Below, one piece after another: positions 1-9,399 of a stretch of 24,350 nucleotides of DNA (its first letter is position 1; each line of letters begins with the position of its first letter). Below the pieces are notes generated by a model. That model was not told the DNA's origin and made no database searches. It saw only the letters and a list, made by a program, of their open reading frames with translations. The position numbers and the translations under genes were made by a program. The DNA is from a virus. Where the stretch lies: IMG/VR virus record IMGVR_UViG_3300031227_000415, positions 1 through 24,350 of that record; one strand, 5' to 3'.

Positions 1-1279
1 AGGCGGTGCCCGTGGCATCTATCTCTCCGTATTTCTGACCGTTAACCCAGCACTGTTTCTTTGAACCGTTGTAGACGACGGCTATATTGTACCACGTATT
101 TGTGTCTACTGTCAATGGTGCGATATCTGTGGCTCCTGCGGAAACACCATTTATATTGGCACGAATGTGTGTGCCTGTGTACTCTAAATTTATTCCACTT
201 GTTTGCGAGATAATTTGGCAGGCTGCATCAACATCAAATCTGATACCAACCTCGATGGATAACGCATCGTCACTGAACGTCTCTGCGACTGGCGTAGCGT
301 CTGCGTAATCAGTTGTCCCATTAAATTGAATGGCATAGTCCCTGTATCCCGCCACCCACGTTCCTCCGTGCTTCGTGGCTGTAATTCCCAAAAAGCCCGC
401 AGGACTCATCGTTGTCCCACTGTTCTCGTTGCATGACCAAAAGATGACATCGTTTGCGCCTGCGAAATCAGTGACGACGGGCCAATCATCTTCAATCCGC
501 ACATTGGCGTCAATCAACAACTCATCTAGTAGACCATCGTAATAATCACCAAGGTTATTGCCAACTTGCAAAGCGGTTCCATGAGCAGCAAACGTTGTCA
601 GCGTACTTGTTGTCTTGTACACCAAGTCTCCAACGCTTATAAATATAGTGCCTGCGTTGAATTGGAACGAAACGTATTGCCATACTCCCGCAGTCAGGGT
701 TAGGCTAGGGTCGACTATCTCTGGCGTTACCCCGTCAGTCACTGAGAGTTTCAGCCCAGTGTCCTCCGCATAAAGCAAAAACGCATCATCCAAATAAACC
801 AGCGGACTTGTACCTATCAACGTTGTCGGTTTTATCCAAAATCCAACGAACAGAAATTTCCCTATCGGTTCAGTGGATGATATTGTGACGGAAGCCACTG
901 CGGTTGTCCCATTCAGGCTCAAGCAATTGCTCCACTTGCCACCAGATGCTAGCGTACAATTACCCAATAACAAATCATTGTCATTAGACGTTTCATCGAG
1001 GGTGACTGGCGGAGTCGAACTGCTTGCATCCATATGCCAGTGTCCAACGCAAGTCTCTGTGCGAATAAATGGTTCCGTAGGAATTACAACAGAGTAAGTC
1101 ATGTAGCGGGATAATGCTGTGGTATCTGCGCCGCTCGGTGCCTCATCAATCATACCCAAAAGGTCGCCAGTGTTGGCGAAAACTTGGTCAGTCATAACAA
1201 GTCCGCCAAATGTAGAAACCGCCCTGCCGTCCTTTACGGCACGCCTCAGGTCGGACACAAGATTTGGCGGCAACAGCAT
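1..1279 (-). CDS. Tail fibre/tip protein with tandem LamG-like domains (3' end outside window)
   Basis: The frame is open for 426 codons from ATG at 1279 to the left edge, so the C-terminus is missing. An AAGGAG ribosome site lies 8 nt before the ATG and overlaps the stop of the upstream hub gene. After about 75 residues come two concanavalin/laminin-G-like units. The first covers about 78-258 and ends in YDGLLDELLI, the typical LamG 'DG.lDe' strand. The second starts near 278 with a similar opening (FWSCNENSGTT, matching GHWHMDASSST of the first), carries FNGTTDYA, and reaches NTWYNIAVVYNG near 395-404, the usual strand before the closing repeat. LamG modules in phages bind surface glycans, so this is probably a receptor-binding tail component. 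Its position directly after the hub gene supports that. The exact receptor cannot be inferred. Confidence 0.8.
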   Translation of the reverse strand, partial: MLLPPNLVSDLRRAVKDGRAVSTFGGLVMTDQVFANTGDLLGMIDEAPSGADTTALSRYMTYSVVIPTEPFIRTETCVGHWHMDASSSTPPVTLDETSNDNDLLLGNCTLASGGKWSNCLSLNGTTAVASVTISSTEPIGKFLFVGFWIKPTTLIGTSPLVYLDDAFLLYAEDTGLKLSVTDGVTPEIVDPSLTLTAGVWQYVSFQFNAGTIFISVGDLVYKTTSTLTTFAAHGTALQVGNNLGDYYDGLLDELLIDANVRIEDDWPVVTDFAGANDVIFWSCNENSGTTMSPAGFLGITATKHGGTWVAGYRDYAIQFNGTTDYADATPVAETFSDDALSIEVGIRFDVDAACQIISQTSGINLEYTGTHIRANINGVSAGATDIAPLTVDTNTWYNIAVVYNGSKKQCWVNGQKYGEIDATGTA

Positions 1280-1291
1280 AGCAATTTCTCC

Positions 1292-3490
1292 TTACGTGGC
1301 CTGCGGCTGTTCGATAACTTCCATTTGGCAACCCTGCACATTTCCTTGGCGAGACATCGTTGCAGGCGATACTTCAGTGTTCATCGATGTAATCTTCCAC
1401 AGCCTTATGTCCCCATTGAATTGGATGAAATCTCCTTCACGCAACGTAGGGTCGAACTTTGTGGTGAATGTAAAGCGGCAGCGTATCTTACCAAACTTCT
1501 TCCACAATTCATACGTGGCCCAATTAATCTCTTCTTGCCTGTTGAAGTTAGTCCAGTATACTGCTAATTTGCGCCGCCCGATATAGTCAAATGCATTGGG
1601 GTCAGTTTGACTACCAGTATTTTTCTCTATAGCACTGATTATTTTGCCAGTCCTGTTGTCCTTGCCAAATACTTGCAGTTCATTATAGAACTCATTCATC
1701 ATAAATTCAACCTGCGAACCTCTTTGAACATAGTAGCCGTCAGCCAAAGCATTTTTCGACATATAGAATGTGCGAGACGAAGCCGTTGACGGTTCCTTGA
1801 ATTGGAACTTGCCATCCTTATTAAATCGACATACGTACTCAAATCCAAAGAGGTCATGTAACGTTCGGATGAAATCAATAGCCATTGTTCCACTCTCTGG
1901 CTTGAACTGGAATTTTCCACTAGTTCTCTTCTTTCCCAATCTTACATTTGGCGTAGCATCTATATCCAGCATTGCAGCAGGCCAGCCTTGCCTTACCATA
2001 AACTCACTCAATGCATCGCTCAATATCATACCATCGTAAGGCGGCTGATTGGCAACAACATCTTGCTTCAACAACTCAAAACCATCCCCGCACTCCCACT
2101 CGATTTCCAGTGCGGACTTTGTTGGTGATTGCCACAAGTCAAACTTTGGGTTCAGCGTATAGAGAACTGCTCTGTCTTCTCCATCAACATCATAGTCAAT
2201 CTCATTCAGTGGTCTTTGCGATAGTGCATCATAAAGCCCGTCCTGGTTGCGTATCTTCAGCGTTGCTCGATACCCCTCCAATTCCGTACTCAACTGTTCA
2301 GAGAGTATCTCAACATCAGCAGATATATCTGTGGTGCTACTAGTGTCGGTAGTTGCGCTTTGGTCAAACTGGCAAACTATATCAGTCAACGTAGGAGACA
2401 CATGAGCAGTTGCCGTGAGAGTTACCTCCCACTTGAATCTTTTAAACTCCTGTGTATCTGTTGACGAAATCTCTACCTCGGTATAATTATCGTCATCTCC
2501 CTCCAATGCGTAAATCTTGTAAGAGACGCCGCCCAACTCTCCGCCCGCTGGAATTGTCGTATTATCGAGATAGCCTGTACTGCCCCACCCAAATACTTTA
2601 ACCGTGGGGTACACAGAGTTACTATTGTCTTTTTCAACCACACCACTCTTTATCGTACCAGTTGTAGCACATTCCATAGGCGTAATACGACACATGGATA
2701 ATCCACCACTCAGGCTTCTTATTGCAGCAATTCCCGTAGGAAATAGCGAGATGTTTTCCCTGCCATCATACGAACTCTGGTAGAAAAACCCACCATCACG
2801 CAGCACATCAGACTTGACAATAAACGTCTCTGGCGTAATTGGCTGTATCCAAAACGACAGCCACTCAGAACTCAAGTCCTTTGGATTCTCAACAATGTGG
2901 TGGTGATACTTCTGTGTGTGTATGGATGACGGGTCTGTCTCGAATGTATCGTAAGTATCGAACGGATATTCATACACGAGAAATTGCGCCCTGTCTGTGA
3001 TGGCAAAGTGCATTGGTGAGAAATAGTAATCAGTTCCGCTTATCTCTTGCGTCTTGGTGAGATTTATGCGAGGGAAAATCTCCAGTGAAATATCAGTTGC
3101 ATCGGCAGGGCGATACCACAAGACATCAACGCGAAGTCCTCTACTGTGTGGTATCAAGTGATTTGTATTTGGGTACATAAGCCAAGGGGTTGTCTTCGTT
3201 CCAGCCCAGCCAACGTGGGCACCACCCTTACCAAATGCATTATTGGAGTCTATCCAATCGGAGCGCGTGTCTGGTTCTAGCCCATAATCGTCTTTTCCCC
3301 ACTTGTAGTTATCTGGTCGATATGTTGGCGAGAGCATAACCGACTTACTGAGGTCATCAACATAGATGTCGGTCAATTCATAATCACGAATATTCCATCC
3401 AGGCGTGTGGGTAGTAGCCTCCGATTGTCTATCGAGGACGTAGGTGGGCTTTTTCACCACTACTGACAGCGCAGCCTTATCGTTGGACAT
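1292..3490 (-). CDS. Tail hub / distal tail structural protein
   Basis: The protein has 732 residues, starts at ATG 3490 with GGGAG 7 nt upstream, and lies 14 nt after the tape measure gene. It has no signal peptide or membrane segment and is rich in beta-type sequence with many aromatic residues. The C-terminal third (about 490-725) has a run of features seen in tail hub proteins of the Tal/gp27 kind: LSEFMVRQGW, then SGTMAIDFIRTLHDLFGF followed by FNKDGKFQFKEP, and a late REGDFIQFNG strand pair. The N-terminal half is unfamiliar and may form carbohydrate-binding or adaptor domains. Position between tape measure and LamG fibre is that of the tail tip hub. Family identity is inferred from context and the C-terminal pattern, not from a recognised signature. 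Confidence 0.6.
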   Translation of the reverse strand: MSNDKAALSVVVKKPTYVLDRQSEATTHTPGWNIRDYELTDIYVDDLSKSVMLSPTYRPDNYKWGKDDYGLEPDTRSDWIDSNNAFGKGGAHVGWAGTKTTPWLMYPNTNHLIPHSRGLRVDVLWYRPADATDISLEIFPRINLTKTQEISGTDYYFSPMHFAITDRAQFLVYEYPFDTYDTFETDPSSIHTQKYHHHIVENPKDLSSEWLSFWIQPITPETFIVKSDVLRDGGFFYQSSYDGRENISLFPTGIAAIRSLSGGLSMCRITPMECATTGTIKSGVVEKDNSNSVYPTVKVFGWGSTGYLDNTTIPAGGELGGVSYKIYALEGDDDNYTEVEISSTDTQEFKRFKWEVTLTATAHVSPTLTDIVCQFDQSATTDTSSTTDISADVEILSEQLSTELEGYRATLKIRNQDGLYDALSQRPLNEIDYDVDGEDRAVLYTLNPKFDLWQSPTKSALEIEWECGDGFELLKQDVVANQPPYDGMILSDALSEFMVRQGWPAAMLDIDATPNVRLGKKRTSGKFQFKPESGTMAIDFIRTLHDLFGFEYVCRFNKDGKFQFKEPSTASSRTFYMSKNALADGYYVQRGSQVEFMMNEFYNELQVFGKDNRTGKIISAIEKNTGSQTDPNAFDYIGRRKLAVYWTNFNRQEEINWATYELWKKFGKIRCRFTFTTKFDPTLREGDFIQFNGDIRLWKITSMNTEVSPATMSRQGNVQGCQMEVIEQPQAT

Positions 3491-3504
3491 GAAAAATCTC
3501 CCGA

Positions 3505-6500
3505 CTATGCATTAAGCACACCCACCAACTCTCTCCCGAACTGCTGCATCAATGCTGGCATTGCTGCGGCCACCTTACCCTTGACCATAGCAGGAGTAAG
3601 GTCTTCAACCTTCACCCTCACCATGATTTCATTGTTATTTTGCCCAGCAAGCGTAGCCTTCATTTCCTTTGCGCCAAGTCCTCCGCCCAATATGTCAGTA
3701 CCAAGTTTGCGAAATATTCCAGATTCATGTAGTGCTTGCTCCATCATTGCTTGCGGCGCACCAACCACCTTATCAATTATCTTTCCCCACTCACCCTCAG
3801 TATCATTCTTCATCAACTTCATATACTTTTCATAGTCATCAAACTGTTCTTTTACAGTGCGGTTCTCTTCCTTAGAACGCCAGAGGTAGAAATTCGCCCA
3901 CGCTTGTTTTGCTTTTTCAACAACATCGTCACCAACCCATCCCATCTCGCCCTGCTGCTGCAATATACCAAATCCCTGTTCCCTCAAGCTAACATTGGCA
4001 TCGCCTGCGTCTTTCTCCGCCTGTTCGATTGCTACGGCAGCATTAGCAGCAGCGATTCTATTGCCTTGGAGCAGAGCCAACTCCCTTTCTTGCTTGAGAA
4101 TTGCAATATTGTATGCAAGCATATCTTTAACGCTTGCGCCTTCAAGCTTCCGCTCCTTGCGGCCAACCTTCAATGCATCTATGTAATACTTCATAGACTC
4201 CGTTTGCGCTTTTTGGTTTTCAGCGTCAATCTTGTGCTGCTCCCGAAGTTCCTTCACCGCTGCTATACGCTTGGCAAGCGCGATAAATGCTTCATCCTCA
4301 CCAGCACTTTCTAGGTCTTGAATATTTCGTGCATTAACCGCCTTCTGTCTTGCCAATGCATCTTCCATAATGCTAACCTTAGCATAGGAATTAGCTACCT
4401 TTTCCATAGATGTTGCGCCAGAACCCAACTCAACCTCACCCATCTGCAACCCAACCATTTCGGTGCCCTTAGTTTCATAAAGTTTATATGCTTCCGCCAT
4501 AGCCGCACGACTTTCATCTGATGGATGCTGCTTCGCCCTTGCATAAGCAGCTTGCGCATTAGCTAGGTTCTTGCGCGTTTCTGCAGATGGACTTTCCTGC
4601 AGCGCACTCTCCGCAGCATCAACTTTTTTTTGCGCGGCATCCATCTGCTTTTTACGAGCAGCAGCGTAAAGTTTTACCTGTTCATCTATATTTTCTTTCC
4701 CAAACAAAAGTCCTGCATATTTACCACCGCCAGCAGTGTATAATTGCTGCTCCCCCTTCAATTCTTCAATGCGCAATTGAGCCATGCCTACATCAAGAAT
4801 TGCTTGCGCAAACTCCAACTGCTTCTTATGTTCTTCTGTTTGCTTATTCAATTCTTTGGTTCTAGCTGGTTGTGCCGCTATCAATGCATCCTGCACCTTT
4901 TTGTATTCATCATACTTCTTCTTTCCAGCATCTAAAGCATCCTGCTGCTGCAACAATGTTAGCAACATATCCTTGCCTTGTTTTTTGCTATCTCCTATAG
5001 CCTTCTCCATAGCATCAGCAGATACCAACTCATCTTTACGTAACTTCGCTTGGGATTCCAAATGTTTGCGATAAAGTCTGCCAACATCAAGCGCATCCTT
5101 AGCTGCTTTCACCAAATCATCAGCAGTAATTTCTATGTCTTCTCTGGTAGCATTCTCATCAAGCAGCATAGCATTACGCAATTTACCAAGAACAATATCT
5201 CGTTTTTGCCCAGGAGCCATTCCATCATACGTAGCCTTTAATTTCTCAACTTCTGCAAACCATTTGACAGCCTCAGCGGTTAAATCTTCATATTGCTTTG
5301 TCGTCCTACTAACAGTTTCGCCTTGTTCTTTTGCCACCTGACGTTGCATATCACTTAGCAACATTTCACCCTCAAATCCAATTACCCCAGCTTCCATAGC
5401 TTGTACTTCTTCTGCGGATGCAGTCGGTGCTTGTTCACCAAGTTTCTCTATATGTTCAAACCAATCTGGCGTCACATATTTTGAGTATGTCTTGCGTTGT
5501 TCATCAGACATATTCTTGACAAATGTTCCAGCCCTTGTCCAGAAATCCCTAGTGAACTCTGTTGCCTCAGGCTTTGTCATCTGACCCTTTGTTTGTCCCC
5601 ATTCAAATGGACGCATAGGACCTATGTAGTGGGCGGGAACTTGTGTTTTGTAAGACGCTAATATTTCCTTGAATTTATCTAATTGCGCAACGGCCTCCTT
5701 TGTTGCTTCGCTAGTTGGAACAACTTCTGCCATTTCTTTAAATTTTTCAGTAACAGCGGTTATTTTACTAGTAAGATTTTCAAATGCTCGCTTGTTCGTA
5801 TTCAATAAATACGTCACGCCAGCAATTGCCAATCCAACTGCTAAAAACTGCAAATTCATCAGCATCATAGAGCCAATAGACTTTAGGCCAGCCTTGGCGT
5901 TTGCCCACGCCGTCTTAGCAGCAGCTTTTACACTAGCACCAAATGCTGCCAACTGCCTACCAGTATGTGCAAACCTTTGGCCTAAGAACGTTGTGGCTTT
6001 TTGTAGTGGTGCAAGGAGCATACGTGGTCCTTGGGTACGCATCTCCACTGTAAAACGTCTAACAGCATGTACATATCTTTGTTCCGCCATAGCTAATTTG
6101 CTAAGGCCTGCCCTTTCTCGTACATCTCCTGGTGTCATAGCTTGCTGAGTAGCAAGAGTTTGCGCTGCTACCGCCCTGCGTTGCTTGAGCATTGCTAACG
6201 CAATATCCCTTTCCACCATGTGCTGCTTATGGCTTAATTCGAGCCTCAGGTTTGCCTCTTTAACTCCTAGTTTCTGATAATATACTTTCATTTTCTCATT
6301 ATTAGCTTCCTGCTGTAATGCTGATGGCCCACTTTTGGCACCAGGATATGCAGGCACAACAAACCCGCGCTTAATACGTTTCTCAGCATCAGCTATTTGA
6401 GCAGCCAGCCTTAGCCGTGCATTTTGCGTTACTACCAAATTACGCTGAAGTGTATTTATCTTTTGTAGCGTATTAGCCTCTCTAGAAAGCACACCTCCAA

Positions 6501-7899
6501 CCGCCCCACCAGCCGCTCCAGGAACCGCCGCAGTTGCTGGTCCACCCAAGCCAGTGCCACTAGGCGCAAATCCTAATGCCTTAGCCTTTTCAGCAGCAAT
6601 TTTTTTCAGCGACGCAATAATCTTTGCGTCCATTTTTAATGTCTGTGCAGCGTCAACAGCCTGCTGCATTGCTATCATCTGATTGAGTTTGGCAAGTTCA
6701 AGTTCAACCTCAATCATTTCTTTTTGACCAGTAGTGTAGGTTTGCTGGAATATCTTATACGAAGACCAGATACCCATAAATTGAATTGCAACGTTGGCGA
6801 CAGCGGCACCCAACGCCACAAAACCTGCAATAGCAGTACCTATAATCACAGACCACCCAACTATAGCCCCCGTACTCTCTGCCATCTCATTCATTCTACC
6901 TACGAACTTTGCACCCCATGATAATGCGGATTGCAAAGCAGGTGTAATAAAACCACCCAGCGTTGCTCCCAGCCTCTTCAACTGGTCATTGAAGTTGGAC
7001 ACGGAGCCAATCATTGTGCCCATCATGGCTTCGTTTGCGCCACCATATTTCCTCTGTATTGTTTCCAGCAATGCCCATTGCATCTTGGCACGGTCAACAA
7101 CCTGACCCTGTGCGTTGATAGCGGCACCAGCGAATTCCCGCACCTCCTCCTTAGTAATATCGAAGGTGTTGCGAAGCCGACGGAATTCTCCGTGCATTGC
7201 GTCAACGAAAGCACGCGAAGCAGAAGCAATATCCACACCATCCTGGTTGATAGCAGCAGCCAAGTCACCCATAGGATGGATGAGCGAGGTCACATCATAG
7301 CCAGCAACCGTAAGCACACGACCTGCTTCCAAAACTTCTGTCAAGCTATATCTGATGAGGGGGGCTTGGTCACGAAGATACTCAACCATCTTGCCCGCTT
7401 CTTCCATCGAGCCAGTCATCTTCTCAAATGCCCGCCTCGTAGAATCAATCAGCGTAGCTTCATCAGATAGCTTCTTGATAGCCATGACACCAACGCCAGT
7501 GGCAACAGCAGCCTGCATCATCATTTCACGAATGGGGATAGCAGCCATCGTGAACTTCCACATCATCAGCGATGCGCGGTCAAAGCGAGTGGATAGCATA
7601 TCGAGAAATTTGTTGCCTGTGGTGAGGGATATGGCGGCACGGCGAAAGCCACGTTCCATACGATCAATCTGCTTCTCTAACTCTTCAAACCTCTTGCCAG
7701 CACGCATACCACTGCTAGCGTTTTTGTTGAGGCCTTGGGTCATTTTATCAGATGCTTGTTTGTTTTTCTTAGCTGCATTAGATACCTTATTTATAGCACC
7801 AGCACTTTTTCCCAACGTACCTTGAAATTTACTCAAGGCGGCATCTAGGTCACCTGTTCGAACAGTAAATTTGGTGATTACAGTGTCTTCAAACGCCAT
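3505..7899 (-). CDS. Tape measure protein
   Basis: This is the longest gene in the window, 1,464 residues from ATG 7899. The frame is open to two GTG codons at 7908 and 7905, but AGGTGG sits 5 nt before the ATG and the upstream stop is at 7909, so the ATG is preferred. The protein is almost wholly alpha-helical and rich in Ala, Lys, Glu and Gln, with long coiled-coil stretches. It has a hydrophobic block at about 345-380 (VGWSVIIGTAIAGFVALGAA) and another at about 677-700 (LQFLAVGLAIAGVTYLL). That mix of coiled coil and central membrane segments is characteristic of tape measure proteins, which set tail length and enter the host membrane during DNA ejection. It directly follows the frameshifted chaperone gene, as in lambda-like tails. 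At the usual 0.15 nm per residue the tail would be roughly 220 nm. No lysozyme or peptidase domain was recognised. Confidence 0.92.
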   Translation of the reverse strand: MAFEDTVITKFTVRTGDLDAALSKFQGTLGKSAGAINKVSNAAKKNKQASDKMTQGLNKNASSGMRAGKRFEELEKQIDRMERGFRRAAISLTTGNKFLDMLSTRFDRASLMMWKFTMAAIPIREMMMQAAVATGVGVMAIKKLSDEATLIDSTRRAFEKMTGSMEEAGKMVEYLRDQAPLIRYSLTEVLEAGRVLTVAGYDVTSLIHPMGDLAAAINQDGVDIASASRAFVDAMHGEFRRLRNTFDITKEEVREFAGAAINAQGQVVDRAKMQWALLETIQRKYGGANEAMMGTMIGSVSNFNDQLKRLGATLGGFITPALQSALSWGAKFVGRMNEMAESTGAIVGWSVIIGTAIAGFVALGAAVANVAIQFMGIWSSYKIFQQTYTTGQKEMIEVELELAKLNQMIAMQQAVDAAQTLKMDAKIIASLKKIAAEKAKALGFAPSGTGLGGPATAAVPGAAGGAVGGVLSREANTLQKINTLQRNLVVTQNARLRLAAQIADAEKRIKRGFVVPAYPGAKSGPSALQQEANNEKMKVYYQKLGVKEANLRLELSHKQHMVERDIALAMLKQRRAVAAQTLATQQAMTPGDVRERAGLSKLAMAEQRYVHAVRRFTVEMRTQGPRMLLAPLQKATTFLGQRFAHTGRQLAAFGASVKAAAKTAWANAKAGLKSIGSMMLMNLQFLAVGLAIAGVTYLLNTNKRAFENLTSKITAVTEKFKEMAEVVPTSEATKEAVAQLDKFKEILASYKTQVPAHYIGPMRPFEWGQTKGQMTKPEATEFTRDFWTRAGTFVKNMSDEQRKTYSKYVTPDWFEHIEKLGEQAPTASAEEVQAMEAGVIGFEGEMLLSDMQRQVAKEQGETVSRTTKQYEDLTAEAVKWFAEVEKLKATYDGMAPGQKRDIVLGKLRNAMLLDENATREDIEITADDLVKAAKDALDVGRLYRKHLESQAKLRKDELVSADAMEKAIGDSKKQGKDMLLTLLQQQDALDAGKKKYDEYKKVQDALIAAQPARTKELNKQTEEHKKQLEFAQAILDVGMAQLRIEELKGEQQLYTAGGGKYAGLLFGKENIDEQVKLYAAARKKQMDAAQKKVDAAESALQESPSAETRKNLANAQAAYARAKQHPSDESRAAMAEAYKLYETKGTEMVGLQMGEVELGSGATSMEKVANSYAKVSIMEDALARQKAVNARNIQDLESAGEDEAFIALAKRIAAVKELREQHKIDAENQKAQTESMKYYIDALKVGRKERKLEGASVKDMLAYNIAILKQERELALLQGNRIAAANAAVAIEQAEKDAGDANVSLREQGFGILQQQGEMGWVGDDVVEKAKQAWANFYLWRSKEENRTVKEQFDDYEKYMKLMKNDTEGEWGKIIDKVVGAPQAMMEQALHESGIFRKLGTDILGGGLGAKEMKATLAGQNNNEIMVRVKVEDLTPAMVKGKVAAAMPALMQQFGRELVGVLNA

Positions 7900-7908
7900 C
7901 GGCACCAC

Positions 7909-8412
7909 CTACCACTTGTACTTCTCGTTCATTTCTTCCTGTGTAAGCATTACTTTGTGTTTGCCCATCTTCTCAACCCACTTGTGCTCCATTGCGCTTA
8001 TTTCTTCATCTGTCTTTTCACTTTTTGGCAACACTGCTGTCATGAAGCCTGCGGGTGTCGAATACGAACCATCACTTGATTGGAAATTTACGCCGCCGTC
8101 TTCTGGCGCAGCGTCCTCCATATGACGTTCAACAACACCCTGCTTATCTGTATAAATACTGCCGCAGATAAAACACTCCCTCGGTTGCACTTGCGACTTA
8201 TCAACGCAATCAGGGCATATGTTTTGCGACTTATTCTTTATTCTGTGATAAGCCAGCAACTCCTTGCACTGAGCGGGCGACAGCGACAACTGAGATGGCA
8301 AAACGCCCAAATGCTCAATGCAAGCGTCGCATAGTTCATATATTAGAGGCTGGCTTAGAAAAAACCCTCCAAGCCTTGTGCCAAATCCTCCATGTGGGAG
8401 ACCTTCTGGCAC
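7909..8412 (-). CDS. Tail assembly chaperone frameshift extension (GT-type), Cys-rich
   Basis: This frame is -1 relative to the chaperone gene and overlaps its last 58 nt. It has only a GTG at 8412 with no convincing ribosome site, so translation most likely enters by a -1 slip at 8358-8364, continuing from the CTA codon (8358-8356). That would give a fusion of about 317 residues, 149 of them from this frame. The extension has three CxxC pairs (CDAC, CPDC, CFIC; residues 28-31, 66-69 and 80-83 of the open frame), which suggests a zinc-binding fold. It ends in a charged helical tail (MLTQEEMNEKYKW). In lambda the GT protein bridges chaperone and tape measure protein during tail assembly, and the tape measure gene follows here at once. 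Independent translation from the GTG is the alternative. Confidence 0.75.
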   Translation of the reverse strand: MPEGLPHGGFGTRLGGFFLSQPLIYELCDACIEHLGVLPSQLSLSPAQCKELLAYHRIKNKSQNICPDCVDKSQVQPRECFICGSIYTDKQGVVERHMEDAAPEDGGVNFQSSDGSYSTPAGFMTAVLPKSEKTDEEISAMEHKWVEKMGKHKVMLTQEEMNEKYKW

Positions 8413-8861
8413 TCTTCTAGGATAGCCTGATATAGCGCACTGTCAGATGCTTTCAGCGCTGCTAAAGCAGCATTATCAAGTTGTGGCAGAACGACAGCGG
8501 ACTGCACCACCGCATCACCCATAGCCTCAATAAACGCCGCCTTGTCTCCATCTGCACCCATAGCAGCCAACCCAGCAGTTGAAAGTTTGTAGAGTGTGTT
8601 CATGTCTGCTGGCGCAATCTTGAACCACCTATCAGTACCAGGCACCTCGAAATCCACCGCATTCTCAACGCGGTCTTTTTCCCACTGCTTGACATCATCT
8701 ACGGTGGCATACTGCTTTTGCGGCTGGGCGTCCTCACTAGCATCCTGTATTACTCTGGCTGCTTCGTTTATTTCTTCTTCGTCCGTTACTGGTTCTCCAT
8801 CTACAAGAGCTTCAAACTTCACGCCATCATCTTCTGTGCTTTCCACGTCTTCACTCATCAT
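8355..8861 (-). CDS. Tail assembly chaperone (gpG-like)
   Basis: The protein has 168 residues. The frame begins ATG ATG (8861, 8858); AAGGAG is 4 nt from the first and 7 nt from the second, so the second is slightly better placed. It overlaps the end of the upstream gene by a few bases. The N-terminal half is very acidic, followed by a helical region (residues 80-165) rich in Ala and Leu with the pieces FKIAPADMNTLYKL and LKASDSALYQAILEE. No family signature was recognised. The assignment rests on gene order (tail tube, this gene, frameshift extension, tape measure) and on the exact slippery heptamer just before its stop, the arrangement found for lambda G/T and in most siphoviruses. Confidence 0.75.
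   Translation of the reverse strand: MMSEDVESTEDDGVKFEALVDGEPVTDEEEINEAARVIQDASEDAQPQKQYATVDDVKQWEKDRVENAVDFEVPGTDRWFKIAPADMNTLYKLSTAGLAAMGADGDKAAFIEAMGDAVVQSAVVLPQLDNAALAALKASDSALYQAILEECQKVSHMEDLAQGLEGFF
8358..8364 (-). other. Programmed -1 ribosomal frameshift site (T TTT TTC)
   Basis: Read on the minus strand in the chaperone frame, the last codons are GGT TTT TTC TAA. The heptamer T TTT TTC fits the X XXY YYZ rule exactly and is followed at once by the stop codon (8357-8355). A one-base backward slip on both tRNAs gives TTT TTT and then CTA in the open downstream frame. GGAGGG lies directly upstream and GGAGG further upstream; Shine-Dalgarno-like sequences of this sort can stimulate bacterial -1 shifting. 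No strong downstream stem-loop was seen by eye. Confidence 0.8.
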
Positions 8862-9351
8862 CCTGCTCCTTCACCGTTATTGTGGGGACCTCATCGAATA
8901 CTAACGTCACTTTCTCCTGCATAGGATTGTCCATGACATACTCAACATCATCAATCTCTGCGTTACCAACCAACTCAAATCCCGTATTGACAATATGCAC
9001 ACCTACTGTTTCTCCAGTGCGATGGATAAACCGTGGCGCAACGCCATCCACCAACTTCTCGAAATAGAGAACAGGCTTTATCCCATCGGGCCAATTATTC
9101 ATAGAAAGAGATATAGACTGGAAAATCTTCGTCAAATCAACATCATCAACAGTAAAGAGTTCCACATCTTCTTTTGCTGTATGGCGATGAACTTGCAACA
9201 GCCACTCAGCTTTTGCAGCTTCCGTATTTACCAACAAAGATATTTCCCCTTTCCACAACATTAGGTCAGCGTGAGTAAATCCTTCTTCCATACGCTCAAC
9301 CTGCTCGTCCATCTCTTCCATCTCGGAAACACCATTTGTATCTTCAGACAT
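8851..9351 (-). CDS. Tail-tube-like protein, paralogue of the upstream tail tube protein
   Basis: The protein has 166 residues, starts at ATG 9351, and has G-rich GGGGGGTAGGAAG just ahead. The first 55 residues are an acidic extension with no match nearby. From about residue 57 it aligns by eye with the 130-residue tail tube protein next door: TAKEDVELFTVDDVD against TAKEDVKVVNVDGGD, then IFQ against LFQ, PRFI against PKFI, and DNPMQEKVTLVF against DNPMTEECTVVS at the end. The two are therefore homologous and probably arose by tandem duplication. It may be a second tube subunit, a tail-completion ring or a decorated tube variant; the sequence cannot decide. It has its own promoter at 9372-9399. 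Confidence 0.65.
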   Translation of the reverse strand: MSEDTNGVSEMEEMDEQVERMEEGFTHADLMLWKGEISLLVNTEAAKAEWLLQVHRHTAKEDVELFTVDDVDLTKIFQSISLSMNNWPDGIKPVLYFEKLVDGVAPRFIHRTGETVGVHIVNTGFELVGNAEIDDVEYVMDNPMQEKVTLVFDEVPTITVKEQDDE

Positions 9352-9371
9352 CTTCCTACCCCCCGTCTTGT

Positions 9372-9399
9372 ATTATAGTACATGCGGTTTAGCACTCAA
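9372..9399 (-). promoter_or_regulatory. Sigma-70-like promoter TTGAGT-16-TATAAT
   Basis: On the minus strand TTGAGT (9399-9394) is followed after 16 bp by a perfect TATAAT (9377-9372) in the 87-bp gap between the two tail-tube-type genes. Transcription would start near 9365, about 14 nt before the ATG at 9351. The right arm of a perfect palindrome overlaps the -35 by one base. Confidence 0.6.

Noticed and set aside
5669-6148. Plus-strand open frame of 159 codons
   Set aside because: It is antisense to the tape measure gene, has no ribosome site, and reflects the Ala/Lys/Gln-rich codons of the real gene. The same holds for all other plus-strand frames in the window, such as 1119-1586, 3736-4314, 6931-7470 and 17102-17587.
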